Shown here: in pieces, positions 27,101-37,580 of the stretch
How positions within the stretch are numbered: the stretch's first letter is position 1
Layout of the letters: each line of letters starts with the position of its first letter
Source of the DNA: a virus
Virus record (IMG/VR): IMGVR_UViG_3300008735_000015
Coordinates: 1 to 51,297 of that record
DNA: 51,297 nt
Reading direction: 5' to 3' (one strand)
The notes under the pieces: generated by a model
Told to the model about the DNA's origin: nothing
Seen by the model: the letters and a program-made list of their open reading frames with translations, nothing else
Database searches by the model: none
Position numbers and translations under genes: made by a program

Positions 27101-30100
27101 TTAAGCTCGAATCTGTCTCATTCCTATGATGACATGAATGGGAATCTTTCTAAGACTACTAATGTAGCTAAAGAAATCTGTGACGCTCTAAATAAGGATC
27201 TCTATTTTGGACACTCAGCTAGACTCTTAAACCGAGCAGGATTTTATGAGGGCTTCCACCAAGATCTAAGTGGTACGGATGTAACAGTTAACCCTAGTCT
27301 TCAAGCTAAGATTACAGCTTATTCAAACCACACCGTTTATGGTGAGAGACAGGTTCTTTGGATTACAGTAGATGACCCTCGACACTCAAACTATGGGACA
27401 GCTAACTTTGACGAAGTAACTATTGAGTTAATCTGTACGGGTAGAGGTTGTGGAAAGATCCCTTTCATTGAAGGTGGGATTTCGGGAGACAATCTTAAAG
27501 TAGCAGCTTCAAAATCAGAGAACCAACTTATCAACGTAATTGTTTCTTTAGGTAAAGCTGAAGAGGGGACAACAGGCTCTCAAGTAATGCCTGTGATCTT
27601 TGATGGTGCTGATCATTCTGATTACAATCGTATTGGTCTTTATTGGGAATCAAGCACCTTACCTAATAACACAGTAGGTAATGTTCAGACTAAATCTGTG
27701 GATGCTCAAGCAGAAGCGAACAAAACTGTTTTGGGCTTTGATCGAAACGGCTTTCTCCCTGTTGGCCCTTGGCTTGGGTCTAGTCGGCTTATCGGAGGTC
27801 AAAGTACCTCTTCGACTACTCGACTGTATTTAGTAGATGATCTCCCTAAGAGAAATGAAAGAGAAGCGGGGAGTCCTATAAGGAATAGGCTAACTCCGAA
27901 CTACTATGTTAATGATGGCACTAAGTATTTTGATCTTCTTCCTTTCTTGGAAAACACATCAGGTTCAGCAGGGCAGAAAAATGTGGGCGAGTCTTTTGAC
28001 TTTCTAATCCAAGATCATTGGTTAGACAACCCTTCTTTCTCCTTCAACTCTGAGGATGATTTAACAGAGGAAGATTTAGGATTATACACATGGGTGTCTC
28101 GTGATCATGTATACCCTACATCTAACACTCTAACTGATACCTCGTACTTAGGTTTGGTTTGTACTTTCTCTTCAAATAGAAGAGAGTTTTCTAGCTTCAA
28201 GACCCCTTTAAGTAACAGCCCCACAGGACATGACGACTTTATTGTTACTATTCGGTCTGATTACTTCTCACCTTCTCTTTTTAGTTCTTCAGTATTGCAA
28301 GAGGGAGACGAGATTTACTTTGAGTCATCTGTCTCAGGTAACACTCGTAGGGCAAAAGCAAAGATCTATTACAGATCTAAAGACGGTAAAGGTAAGTACG
28401 AGCTTCAAGCGACTTTGAAGGCGATTAACGGGCAGTTCGGTGGCTTCAGTCAAGTAAACCATTTCCGACCTGTATTTACTTATTCATCAGACGCTTTCTC
28501 AGCAACGATAACAGAGTTCACAGGATCTAATCTTAACGGTGCTTCGTTGATTTCGGGCAACAACTTCTATTGGACAAGTGGTAATCTTAGAAGTCTTATT
28601 GACATTGCTTCAATCCCCAAAGAATTAACGTATGGTGAGATAACTCAAAATAGAGACACAGGGGCTGTTGACGGAGGTTTTGGTGCGTTCGGTTCACTCT
28701 CTGCTTCTTTACTCACAGGGGGCAGATTAGGGCTGTTTAATGGCTTACCTCAGAAGTATTCGGGGATTAGTTTTGCTTCCATCTCAGGAGGTCATTCGCT
28801 AAGAGGGAGTGATGGTGGGCAGGATATTAACGACAACGAGAGTTTCCCCGTAGATGTTTTAAGAACATACGAGACTTTCCTTGATCATGGTATCTTCTCG
28901 TTTGTAAGTTTACCAAAGGGTACGGGAGGTTCTTTCTCAAGCACTATTGGTCATCTTTCAAGAGAAAGAGACAAGAGATCTGATTACAAGAGTGGGTTGT
29001 TTGGCGGGAGTGCAGGTTTAAGAGTCTCAGGTGACATTCAACTATTTGTGAAGAACTTGAGGGTTCTAGGTAGTGATGACAATACAGCCTTTGTCATGCA
29101 CACAGACTTTGCTCCCCCTACGAGTACAGACTTTCTGATTGGAAACTCAGATGTCACTCTTGATGTTACTTCACCTTTCTTACCTTACAATCAGACAGGT
29201 ACAGGGCCGACCACTTCGGCTTTGCAATCTCAGAAATCTGCGAGTGGGTTTACTGATTTAGGTCTTAAATCTCAGGGCGGTTCTCATATGCCTTCGGGTG
29301 TTGGGTTATTTGGTCCTGTTTCTAGCACTCTTGTAACTGACGCTTCTGTAAGGCGTACAGCGACAATTTCTTTAGGTTTAACACTTGCCGACTTGAAGGG
29401 TATTTCTAAGAGTCTTGGTAGAGATGTAACTAAGCCTATCGGGGCTACAGAAAGAAAGACTACAGCAAACTTTCCTAATCAGTTTGGAGCTGAGTATGAC
29501 ATTGGGAATTCTATTTTCCACATGGCTCAGTTCTCTTCTTCTGAAATACCTTCAATGGCTCTGCCTACTTTGAATGGTGCATATGTTGGGTTGATGAAGT
29601 ACAAGCACTCTAGCTCACCCGATGTTAATCATGCCGATAACTTTGGTATTTATAGGATTATAGACACACCTGTTTTAATGCCTGTTGACGCTTCGGATCT
29701 AGAGTCGGGTCAAGGTAGTAGAAACACCTTACATGGCTATGGACACGATTATTCGACACATACAAGATCTTCGCTCAACACTGTAGTTGCTAACATTATG
29801 GTGAGGGTTGAATCTGAGGTTGTGAGATCAGTCTACCCTGATAGTGGTTTGGCTAACCAAGGAGGGTTATCTTTAACACCTACAGGGCTTGTTATAGATA
29901 AGGATTACAATGATAACACTAAGCTCAGTCGTAAAACTCAGCGTCTAGGTCACAGTTGGAGACTTTTGACCAAGGTCGCTAACGGCTCATTCCAAAACAT
30001 ATTTATTTTCGATGTTATGGATCAAGGAGGAAGCCCTACAAGTTCTCCATCAGATTTGTTTGGTCTTGAGCTTAATCCAAAGGCATTAGGAAAGTCTTCT

Positions 30101-33100
30101 TTCCCTGCGGAACTTGTATCTCTAGCTACCTCAAGCAATCACAACTCAGATATGCCCACAGACTTAGAGTTTGCTCCTGTTGATGTCTTTGATCAAGAAG
30201 AAGCGAATGGTATGTCTGTTGGGGTAAGACTTTTAGGTGTTCACAGGAACATGAGTCATAAAGGCAAAACAAGTTCTTTGGCTTTTGTGACTTCTCAGCC
30301 TCATGATGTCATTCAGTCGGATGGGGCTCAAGACAGGAACCCTCTCTTTGCTTATATAGACAATCTTAAAACACGTTTCGGAACTTTTACAGGTTCTTCC
30401 CCAGCTAGACTTGTTGTTTATAGTTCAGAAAGATCTGATCGTCTTGACGAGTCGGCTACTTCAACTACAAGACAACTGCTCGACAATGGGGAGACAGGTT
30501 ATGTTTCTTTGGGCTACCCTGAACGCTTTGGTTTAGGAGTTGTTCTCGATGGTGGTTTAGGAGTTGTTTCGGGTAATGCCGTTCGAGTTCACCCGCAGAA
30601 AGGGAACTTTGATTCTCTTGGTAGTCTTAGTGTGTATTCAAGTCCTTTAATGGACTCAAGAAATGACCTTAGAGATGGGAATGCAGTAAGTCTACCGAGT
30701 AGGTTTAATCGTACAGAGTTTTATGGGGATGTTGTCGTTGCGGGGCATGATTCTGATCTTGTGATAGATGACGCTCGTACAGTAGACGGTGCAGTTGCTC
30801 GTATGAATGAAGCACAGGCTTCGGCAGGTACGACTAAAAACTATCAGTCTAGGTTGTTAAGATTCGGTGAGAAGTGGAGTATGTTTGGATCATGGGGGGG
30901 AGGTAATGACTCTCAAGGTTTAATCACCTTCATAAAAGATACCTTACCTAATGTAGCCTCTAACGGGTCTAAAGTAGTTCTCCCCAATTCCTTCCTTTAC
31001 TCACCTCCACCTCCTATCCCTAACGACACGATCTTACCTTGGACTAACTCAGGTATAAGAGTTAAAGCAGGTGGTGGGGTAGTTTACGAAAGAGCGTTTA
31101 GACCACAAGACGCAACAGGCTCAGATATCATTGCTTCTCTTTCAAAGGGGGCAAAGTCTGATAGAGGTTTAAGAGGTTTGGAAATCCCTGCTTTCGGTGA
31201 ATGTTTACTATTGCCGAAAGGACCGCCTACACTTGGGGGTCGAGAGTTTAAGAAAGATCACATTTTAAGTTCCGATTTAAACTCTGTGGCTTATGGGGGT
31301 AAAACTAAAATAAGAACAGGCTTAACACCCACTGACCTACCTCTGTATGAATTCTACAATGGTCCAACAAGGTTTGCTTATGGAGGTGACTTCGCTATTT
31401 CTATTGGGAATGTCTTACAAGAGCATGGGGAGTTTGGGCGAGAGAACTATAGTTCGTCTTTTTTACCTGTAAATAATGCACCTAAGAAAAACTTAGCCAC
31501 AGGGACTTATGGTGGTGGAGAGTTTGACCCTGGCATTCTTTCTCAAGCCTACAACCATTCTAGGTCTAATGCACATGGTAAATGGGGAGGGCAAACTGAG
31601 CTTCTTTCTAACACTTTATATAGTGGGGATGTAGATGTTTACGTTTACGCTTTCTACAACTCGTCCTCTTCTGTTTCAGATGAAGGTTTTGCTATCTTTT
31701 ATTTAGATACAGCGGGTAGAAAGATTTATGTTGATATCCAAGCTTCCGCTTATGAGAGTACCGCTACTGCACCTCTTGAGAGTAAAACAGATCCAAGTGG
31801 TAACAGTCGCCCTTTCTTTAAAGCCAAAACCGCTAGCCAGCTTCCTTTAAATAACACATCGACTTGGAACGCTTCGGGAAGTTTTAAGCTCGGTAATATT
31901 AAGATTTCAACAGTCACACAAGTGTTCTTCATAGAAACTACGGTTAATACCGCAGATGGTGGTGATCCTGACATTGCTTTATTCTTTTATAAAGACGCTT
32001 CTATTGCGAACCCTTCTTCAGTTCCATTTACTCTAGATAATGGGCACACAACTTACTCAACCACTACCCCTTTCTTGTCACTTTATCCAGCCACAGGATC
32101 TAATCTTTCAAGCAGTAGTGGTCAATATATAAATAAGATTAGTTGGCCTTATTTAACTACCCCCACACCTTGGACAGACGCTTCTCCGACTTACGGATAC
32201 ACACATAACTTAACCCAAGCTAATTTACTTTCTGAAGGTCTAACTCAAAAACACATAGATAATGTGTTCACTGCTCCTTCCGACTACAAATCTTCCCCTC
32301 TTCAAGTAAGATTGATGGATGGTATGGTTTTGGAAGATGTAACTACGGGGGCTTTTTATTCTATTGGGGAGGTAGGTAGATTTAGAGGTTGGCACACTCA
32401 TTTAAAGCCTTTAGGTCAACCTGGGGATTTCATTAAATACCAACACACTAATCTTTATCATAGTGATTACAGCTCTCTTTCCGATGACCCAAGCTCTTTA
32501 ATCACAAACCCCCCCATAAGAACAATGAATATGGGTAGTGCTATAGGAAACAACGGAAGCACGACAGCAGAGTTATTTTATGATCTATCTCATCATTTTG
32601 ATTTTGAGCAAGATTGTTTGGATAGAAATAGTGCTGATTCTCAAAAGAATGGTTTCGGAGACATATCTGACAACGGATATGTTCGCAGACCATTAGTAGG
32701 ACACAAATTTAGGGTAGTTCCCAATGTAGAGTTTGTTCCTGTACTTGGTCATAGATCTGTCAAAGGTGGTCTTGCTGTCCCTTATGATAAAGATAACTCT
32801 TATGCTACTTACATTAAAGAAGCTGACGCAATATTATATGATGAAAACTATCAATTCCTAAGCAGTGATATAGGGAGAAAGATATACATTTGTGGTACAT
32901 ACGAGTATGCTTACGTTGGTTGGTACGTCATAACAGATATTCAGAAAGATTACTTAGTTAATCCGTTTACAGGTATTGGGTCGAGTGACTTAAAGACGTT
33001 TGATGTAGCTGTGGTTAGAAAGATCAAGAGAAGTGGTGAGTACATAAGGAATTGGAGTGGTGGTGAGGGTTCTTTATTACCACTACGACCTGTGAATCCA

Positions 33101-36100
33101 ATTTTAGAATCAAGTCTAGACGCTTCCTCAAACGGGAAGAGGATCTACTTAGACAGCACTGAAAAAAATTACGATATACATCTTTGTGATCCTTACTTAC
33201 CTCAGAATCAAGCAACGGAAATGGCATATGCTTACGGACCCGTACACACTACAGACGTAACCAACATTGGAGGGTATCAAGCGACATCACCCTTATGGCT
33301 AGGATTAAATGTTTGGACAGAAGACGGAGGGAATAGATTCTTTGGGGTGATTGCAGATCACACTGATCTTTCTTCTTGGACAAACCAATCAGTTGCAGAA
33401 TTAGTCACTCAACTTAACTCTGACTCAAACTTTAATGGGATTCGCATAGGTAGGTCTTTAAAGTCTTTTAATATCAACCAATCTTCAGCCTCTTACGTTG
33501 GTTGGGATACTTATAATGATGAAAAGTTTATTAAGTGGGTTGTGAAATATTCTATTCAAGACAAAAACACTCAATACCCCGTACATAGCACTAAAAACTA
33601 TGTTATTTGTGGTCTAAGTTGTGAGCTAGACACAAGCTCACTCTCAGAGCTTCAGAAAAAGAACTTGTTAAACAGAGGTAGCTTTTTAGAAGTGGACTTT
33701 CAGTTTCATCCTCAGATCAACTCTTCAACTCATATTGAATCAAACAAAACCCTCCTTTCTCACGACAGAGAATCGAGAGGGTTTTTCCAAACTAAAGGTG
33801 TGAACACTAATGTTTGTGTTTCTTGGGCTGATAAAAACAGTTATCTACCTAATCAATACGAGGGGTATTCTGAAAATGCGAGTGTGAGTGCCTTTAGTTA
33901 TGTTACATATCAGTCAAATCAATCAGCAGGCGACTACTTGTTTGTAGGGGCAGACTATTCGACTTTAACTGTAGGGAACTTAAGAGTTTCACAATCGGCA
34001 ACGGGTGGTGTTCGTTGGGTTTTCTCAGCACCTTTGTTAGAAGAAAACGTAGGTTCTTATGTTCATTTAACTAAACCAAGACCTTACCGTTTTGGTCAAC
34101 CTACTTACACTCAAAACCAAAGACTTCAAAACTCTCTTTCTTCGACCTACACGAATCCTTTTGGATGGGCTTCGGGCTGGCAAAGAAAGAAAGATATTGA
34201 TTCATCGCAAGGAAGCGAGCCTTTTGATCTCGGCACTGACATATTTAGAGTCAACCGTTGTCCCTCTACAGGGGATATCCTTTTAGGGGGTGATTGTGAA
34301 TCTTACTCTGTCGAAGATATTCATTGTAGAACAAGAGGTGGGTTTACCCAAAAGGGAATGCAAATATCTTACTCCCCCCTTTCAGTTATGGGTAACTGGC
34401 CTGATTCTGATACAAATGAATTGCCCGAAACAGGGTCTTTAAACTACCCTATTCTTTATGCTTTACAACCTATAGCTAGAGAAAGAATAATTACAATCAA
34501 GCCTTCTTCTGCGACAAGCTCAGTTTTGATGGCTCATGGGGAGTATGGTGTAGCCCCTATGGTAATACCTGCTTCACCTCTTGCCTTAGATACTGATAAT
34601 GCAATACATACTAGGTTCACAGACCCTACTAACTTTGTTGCAGAAACTGACAATACTGATGGGTTCTTAATCGTAGATGGAGACGGACTCACCACTCCTG
34701 GAACTAATGTTCCGACTGTATCAATCAGAACCACATTCAATCATAGTCAATATGGTTCTGATTATGTGTTCGGAGAGCGTATTATGATGGATGTATCACG
34801 ACCTTGGTTATTGCTAGGCCGTGAAAACGTTTCTCAGACTTACAGGTATTTAGGAGGTTCTACATCTAACTCTGCGTCTAATTCTCTAACAGGAATCCCC
34901 CACCCTCATTCTTCATATGAGGGGGATGCAATCATGTGGAACTCTGAGTTAGAAGGAGGTAACACCGAGTCTTTTAAACTTGGGGGTGATAGTTATAACA
35001 AACTTACTGACACAAGCGACTCGATGATTAACGCTATATATACTTGGTCGCCTTCGGGAGAATGGTGGCAACTCCAAACTCCTTTATATATGGGATTCCA
35101 AAGTGCTTTCTTAAATGAGACAGCCCCCCCACCTACTTTGCGTATAGATTTAACAGAAAGCTACACGCAAGCTAGCTCTTCAGGTTCGGGTTTAAATAGC
35201 CCTTACATTGGGCGAAATCCGAAAGGGTCTAGGCTAAATAGAATTTGGGTCAACTTCGGTGTGGACGGAGATAACTCAGACTTTCCTGGGTCTTTATATA
35301 GCGACTTCTCTGATGAGTTTTACACTTCTGTTGCAAGTGGTAGAGATGACCACCTTGATAATATAACTCCAAGAACCAAAAGAATTTCCTCAGCTGAAAG
35401 TCCTGATACCTATGAGTACGTTAAAAGAAGAAGAAGAAACTCTTCAATCACATTTAACTTAGTAGTGGAAATCCCTGGCTCTATAGCGAACTCTGAAGAT
35501 ACTTATTACATGGATGGGGTTGCAAATGATTGGTCTTCTATCGAAACGAAAGAATATAGTTTTTCTCCTTTAGGTGGGTCGAATGGTTCTGCTTTTGGGG
35601 GGAGGATGCCAAGTGGTTCTTATAACCACTCAAGCAATGCCTTAAGAATCGCTAACTCTGCTCAAAAAGGAAAGCCGAGATATGCAGGGGGGACTATTGT
35701 AGTTCCTCTGTATATAAATAGAGAAGCAGGTGATTTAATGCCTAACGTAATGGAGAGGTTTGTTACGGTAGGTCCAGCTCGCTTCAAGTCCGATTCTGAA
35801 GCAGTGAGAGATTGGGCTATTGGTGATAGTAGACATGGTTTGGGTGCTGTTGGGAATGGACACACAAGCTTTCTTTCTAACTCAGACACAGATAGCGACA
35901 CTTTTATTAATGATCATGATTACCCTAACTTAGATATCAACTCATTTACGCCTGTTGTGTGGGGAGGTCAGAACTTTTATTCTGACGACACCACTTTAGT
36001 AAATTATTTAGGTTTGGGGGCAGGGAATATCACTTTACCAAACTTATCTACTTTTAAAGATATAAGAAGTGCAGGGGTTTTAGGCTCTCCTTTACCTAGA

Positions 36101-36850
36101 AGCTCCCGTACAGGTGGGGGTGTCCTCTCGTCTTTCTCTTCAGGTTTGTTCTCAGATATGGCGATTTTCTCACCCGACCACACCAACTTTGAAATGGCTT
36201 TACATTCTTCTGCAACAACAGGAATTACCATTGCACATGGGTCAGGATTTCAAGAAACTTTCGCTTCAGTATTCCAAGAAAGCTACGCTCAAACAGATGC
36301 AGGTAAATACGGTAAACAAATCACTGGAAATGCCTCTGCTGACTATGCGGTGAGATCTCAAGCTACTAAGTCTAGTCCTCATTCATTTACGATTGCTTTA
36401 ACTCCCGTTGGGGACTTCTTTGAAGCTCCTAACTCCTCTATAAATATGCCGACCGTCAGTTCGGGGAATTTGTACGCTACAGAAGGAAGCACAGGTGCGA
36501 ATGACTTATATTCTGATGGAAATAACAACTACGCTTCTTTAGGTCGATATGGACGTACTCTGAATGTTTCTCAAGGCACAGACCCTAAAGACCGCAGGTT
36601 TAAAGTAGGTAATTGGTTAGATTACATTTTAGATTATTATGGAATCCCCGCTCAAAGTGGTTCTATGCTACCGCCAGGGGCGAGAGTCTACTTGGAAGTG
36701 GCTGTCCCTTGGCCCCGAAGACACTATATTGCTACAAGTCGGTTCTCAAATAATGGGGCTTGGATCTCTTCTGTAAAATGTGCGTTTGAAGTTGAAACTG
36801 CTGATGGTACAGCATGGACACAAGATGTAAACACTATGGGAGAAGACTGA
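24173..36850 (+). CDS. Giant 4225-residue virion/fibre protein
   Basis: One uninterrupted frame of 12,678 bases starts at ATG 24173 with GAGGT upstream; a TATAAT (24149-24154) lies in the 62-base gap but lacks a clear -35. The protein is Ser/Gly/Asn/Asp-rich, dominated by beta-type alternation. It has few cysteines, no signal peptide, no visible membrane segments and no tandem repeat that I could see by eye. The N-terminal 100 residues (MASTNDLDRLKKSAQGI, then SEEIKTGLSRLNGSWASEY) are helical and may be the virion attachment part. The C-terminus ends in a compact basic domain (AVPWPRRHYIATSRF). Its place among fibre-type genes argues for a very long tail fibre or surface filament. This size is far above the usual 300-1300 residues of tail fibres. 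Confidence 0.78.
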   Translation: MASTNDLDRLKKSAQGIQATNDSNSEPFSRDRVVSSEEIKTGLSRLNGSWASEYAYEGDLKLRTGLGLVGFGDIDFIPYIENSNRIGVKGSPSLGSPVSFEVVGPTLKSSLIDWTWALNKTNNTLSLTHGSKTIATEYNLSNSDIANYNTDFGGLYILIAHVGTSNEKWTSTFSPATTSNNRATTQIFKVDSIDAGTNKIVTLSSKTSLSDFFSADGDVAGVVFLRKKSSRMYEVPSSNGTSFFVMPPETTCSLDIEPPLSNWTAGGFSSYKTLSGTSGATTQNASYYGNRVKTAVPTPYSFGTSDPNIEAVVEFNLSTETGLEGGTSFLKVESSNTAGLALIDKIGVANLVGMCIRINKVSDDMANPKPTEEQKNSFFGFYEVVGQDTNGGSYRLALRSVTNHNHLSGHKTWFGVGGNNDLKVNFTIHKSVSQVLTGKNPLTHEIESARVKALISPNLNSNSESSESSSSSLMRGKKCTWVDGEPSNLSELGFGVVVYPAKIDSSTNSLVADFNNPLSSDLYDVDYEGATIYFKSAYSQAQNITDHATNLSKKTVLFISCVALSQEASFGNRVTSQGKGAFSTPLVPQILTSTLDELSDAASGNPSAFWSAGTNSIFIPNLKANQIPDTATLINSTVVQSGGVNIDTKITYRGATDSNNGVLLNNVIGDFNYSMAGGMLNNTVKYTFLRNPLLTKEQSDLAGRSVRSETIDLTEGSVSYNADGSLSLSVEGLRTEESTFLFDSSTDKWTVDSDSYEVGLEIKRGDLVASNITEIPTTNLEVKPLVLLSSSNVDATDDTHNESMSIDFPAFSDSSFKGEMDLRGFYLNVEGAGVRSAKIADFPDGSRVVLGLDFANTKANPWQSKLMSYKNATGGALTLAQLKTNLDTEINNEYSDDYSPTGSFFTNSDDCLVISGRSPSVFPAYSYVTTASVIFIVETVSSGVLNTPAQIGTFKYLLSLEEVGGNKWVTVAVPVDLSSNLSHSYDDMNGNLSKTTNVAKEICDALNKDLYFGHSARLLNRAGFYEGFHQDLSGTDVTVNPSLQAKITAYSNHTVYGERQVLWITVDDPRHSNYGTANFDEVTIELICTGRGCGKIPFIEGGISGDNLKVAASKSENQLINVIVSLGKAEEGTTGSQVMPVIFDGADHSDYNRIGLYWESSTLPNNTVGNVQTKSVDAQAEANKTVLGFDRNGFLPVGPWLGSSRLIGGQSTSSTTRLYLVDDLPKRNEREAGSPIRNRLTPNYYVNDGTKYFDLLPFLENTSGSAGQKNVGESFDFLIQDHWLDNPSFSFNSEDDLTEEDLGLYTWVSRDHVYPTSNTLTDTSYLGLVCTFSSNRREFSSFKTPLSNSPTGHDDFIVTIRSDYFSPSLFSSSVLQEGDEIYFESSVSGNTRRAKAKIYYRSKDGKGKYELQATLKAINGQFGGFSQVNHFRPVFTYSSDAFSATITEFTGSNLNGASLISGNNFYWTSGNLRSLIDIASIPKELTYGEITQNRDTGAVDGGFGAFGSLSASLLTGGRLGLFNGLPQKYSGISFASISGGHSLRGSDGGQDINDNESFPVDVLRTYETFLDHGIFSFVSLPKGTGGSFSSTIGHLSRERDKRSDYKSGLFGGSAGLRVSGDIQLFVKNLRVLGSDDNTAFVMHTDFAPPTSTDFLIGNSDVTLDVTSPFLPYNQTGTGPTTSALQSQKSASGFTDLGLKSQGGSHMPSGVGLFGPVSSTLVTDASVRRTATISLGLTLADLKGISKSLGRDVTKPIGATERKTTANFPNQFGAEYDIGNSIFHMAQFSSSEIPSMALPTLNGAYVGLMKYKHSSSPDVNHADNFGIYRIIDTPVLMPVDASDLESGQGSRNTLHGYGHDYSTHTRSSLNTVVANIMVRVESEVVRSVYPDSGLANQGGLSLTPTGLVIDKDYNDNTKLSRKTQRLGHSWRLLTKVANGSFQNIFIFDVMDQGGSPTSSPSDLFGLELNPKALGKSSFPAELVSLATSSNHNSDMPTDLEFAPVDVFDQEEANGMSVGVRLLGVHRNMSHKGKTSSLAFVTSQPHDVIQSDGAQDRNPLFAYIDNLKTRFGTFTGSSPARLVVYSSERSDRLDESATSTTRQLLDNGETGYVSLGYPERFGLGVVLDGGLGVVSGNAVRVHPQKGNFDSLGSLSVYSSPLMDSRNDLRDGNAVSLPSRFNRTEFYGDVVVAGHDSDLVIDDARTVDGAVARMNEAQASAGTTKNYQSRLLRFGEKWSMFGSWGGGNDSQGLITFIKDTLPNVASNGSKVVLPNSFLYSPPPPIPNDTILPWTNSGIRVKAGGGVVYERAFRPQDATGSDIIASLSKGAKSDRGLRGLEIPAFGECLLLPKGPPTLGGREFKKDHILSSDLNSVAYGGKTKIRTGLTPTDLPLYEFYNGPTRFAYGGDFAISIGNVLQEHGEFGRENYSSSFLPVNNAPKKNLATGTYGGGEFDPGILSQAYNHSRSNAHGKWGGQTELLSNTLYSGDVDVYVYAFYNSSSSVSDEGFAIFYLDTAGRKIYVDIQASAYESTATAPLESKTDPSGNSRPFFKAKTASQLPLNNTSTWNASGSFKLGNIKISTVTQVFFIETTVNTADGGDPDIALFFYKDASIANPSSVPFTLDNGHTTYSTTTPFLSLYPATGSNLSSSSGQYINKISWPYLTTPTPWTDASPTYGYTHNLTQANLLSEGLTQKHIDNVFTAPSDYKSSPLQVRLMDGMVLEDVTTGAFYSIGEVGRFRGWHTHLKPLGQPGDFIKYQHTNLYHSDYSSLSDDPSSLITNPPIRTMNMGSAIGNNGSTTAELFYDLSHHFDFEQDCLDRNSADSQKNGFGDISDNGYVRRPLVGHKFRVVPNVEFVPVLGHRSVKGGLAVPYDKDNSYATYIKEADAILYDENYQFLSSDIGRKIYICGTYEYAYVGWYVITDIQKDYLVNPFTGIGSSDLKTFDVAVVRKIKRSGEYIRNWSGGEGSLLPLRPVNPILESSLDASSNGKRIYLDSTEKNYDIHLCDPYLPQNQATEMAYAYGPVHTTDVTNIGGYQATSPLWLGLNVWTEDGGNRFFGVIADHTDLSSWTNQSVAELVTQLNSDSNFNGIRIGRSLKSFNINQSSASYVGWDTYNDEKFIKWVVKYSIQDKNTQYPVHSTKNYVICGLSCELDTSSLSELQKKNLLNRGSFLEVDFQFHPQINSSTHIESNKTLLSHDRESRGFFQTKGVNTNVCVSWADKNSYLPNQYEGYSENASVSAFSYVTYQSNQSAGDYLFVGADYSTLTVGNLRVSQSATGGVRWVFSAPLLEENVGSYVHLTKPRPYRFGQPTYTQNQRLQNSLSSTYTNPFGWASGWQRKKDIDSSQGSEPFDLGTDIFRVNRCPSTGDILLGGDCESYSVEDIHCRTRGGFTQKGMQISYSPLSVMGNWPDSDTNELPETGSLNYPILYALQPIARERIITIKPSSATSSVLMAHGEYGVAPMVIPASPLALDTDNAIHTRFTDPTNFVAETDNTDGFLIVDGDGLTTPGTNVPTVSIRTTFNHSQYGSDYVFGERIMMDVSRPWLLLGRENVSQTYRYLGGSTSNSASNSLTGIPHPHSSYEGDAIMWNSELEGGNTESFKLGGDSYNKLTDTSDSMINAIYTWSPSGEWWQLQTPLYMGFQSAFLNETAPPPTLRIDLTESYTQASSSGSGLNSPYIGRNPKGSRLNRIWVNFGVDGDNSDFPGSLYSDFSDEFYTSVASGRDDHLDNITPRTKRISSAESPDTYEYVKRRRRNSSITFNLVVEIPGSIANSEDTYYMDGVANDWSSIETKEYSFSPLGGSNGSAFGGRMPSGSYNHSSNALRIANSAQKGKPRYAGGTIVVPLYINREAGDLMPNVMERFVTVGPARFKSDSEAVRDWAIGDSRHGLGAVGNGHTSFLSNSDTDSDTFINDHDYPNLDINSFTPVVWGGQNFYSDDTTLVNYLGLGAGNITLPNLSTFKDIRSAGVLGSPLPRSSRTGGGVLSSFSSGLFSDMAIFSPDHTNFEMALHSSATTGITIAHGSGFQETFASVFQESYAQTDAGKYGKQITGNASADYAVRSQATKSSPHSFTIALTPVGDFFEAPNSSINMPTVSSGNLYATEGSTGANDLYSDGNNNYASLGRYGRTLNVSQGTDPKDRRFKVGNWLDYILDYYGIPAQSGSMLPPGARVYLEVAVPWPRRHYIATSRFSNNGAWISSVKCAFEVETADGTAWTQDVNTMGED

Positions 36851-37566
36851 TGATTATAATGTCTCGAAAAGATGACACTCCGATTCAGACGATTAAGTCT
36901 TTTGACGAGGATATACACATGAATGGAAAGTATATACTCGACTATCCTGACTGTATCGAAATTGGGAAAGAGCTTGGGGCTAATGATCCATTCAATCTGA
37001 ACACCCTTACCACAGCGATTGAGTCCAAGTTTTTAGCCCAATACCCATCGTATGATTATTTAATTTATAAACCATTGAGAGATTCCTCAAATGAGTTTGA
37101 CTCAGCTCAACTATTTCCTAAGAGTACAGGTCATATACCTTCTCGCTTTAGGGTCGGCTCTACACCAAATGTCGCTTGTATCCCAAAAGAAACAAGTGCA
37201 GGTAGGAGTGGCGTGGGTATTACTTCTAATACAGATATTACAGCTCTCACTAATGATAATACGGGTAGAGAAACATTCTTACTGTATTGGAGAATAGTTA
37301 AAAAAGTGGTCTCGCATGATGTAACACCCGTTTCTTTAACAGGATATAGCCAAGCAACGACAAATACTCCCTCTAAGATGACTTATGTAGAAGCTTCTGA
37401 TTCCGAGTATTCTGTTTATATCTCAGAGAACAATGGAAACACTTACGAGAAAGTAACAAGACTAACACCGTTTTCATTTGATCAGAAAGCCGATGCAGTT
37501 CGTGTCGCATTCTTAAATGAAAGTAGCACTGATCTTTACATACTCTCGTATGCCCTTATGTTTTAA
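36850..37566 (+). CDS. Small virion protein next to giant fibre
   Basis: The start is placed at 36850 (238 residues, MIIMSRKDD), where ATG overlaps the giant gene's TGA by one base with GGGAGA a few bases upstream. A second ATG at 36859 is possible; the frame extends upstream to 36814 without signal. No family was recognised. The N-terminal 80 residues are mixed, followed by a Ser/Thr-rich stretch. A C-terminal beta domain (EYSVYISENNGNTYEKVTRL, then ADAVRVAFLNESSTDLYIL) resembles a fibre tip or carbohydrate-binding fold in pattern only. Tight coupling to the 4225-residue gene suggests it is made with it and may cap, chaperone or bind it. Confidence 0.65.
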   Translation: MIIMSRKDDTPIQTIKSFDEDIHMNGKYILDYPDCIEIGKELGANDPFNLNTLTTAIESKFLAQYPSYDYLIYKPLRDSSNEFDSAQLFPKSTGHIPSRFRVGSTPNVACIPKETSAGRSGVGITSNTDITALTNDNTGRETFLLYWRIVKKVVSHDVTPVSLTGYSQATTNTPSKMTYVEASDSEYSVYISENNGNTYEKVTRLTPFSFDQKADAVRVAFLNESSTDLYILSYALMF

Positions 37567-37580
37567 GGAGAATATATAAA

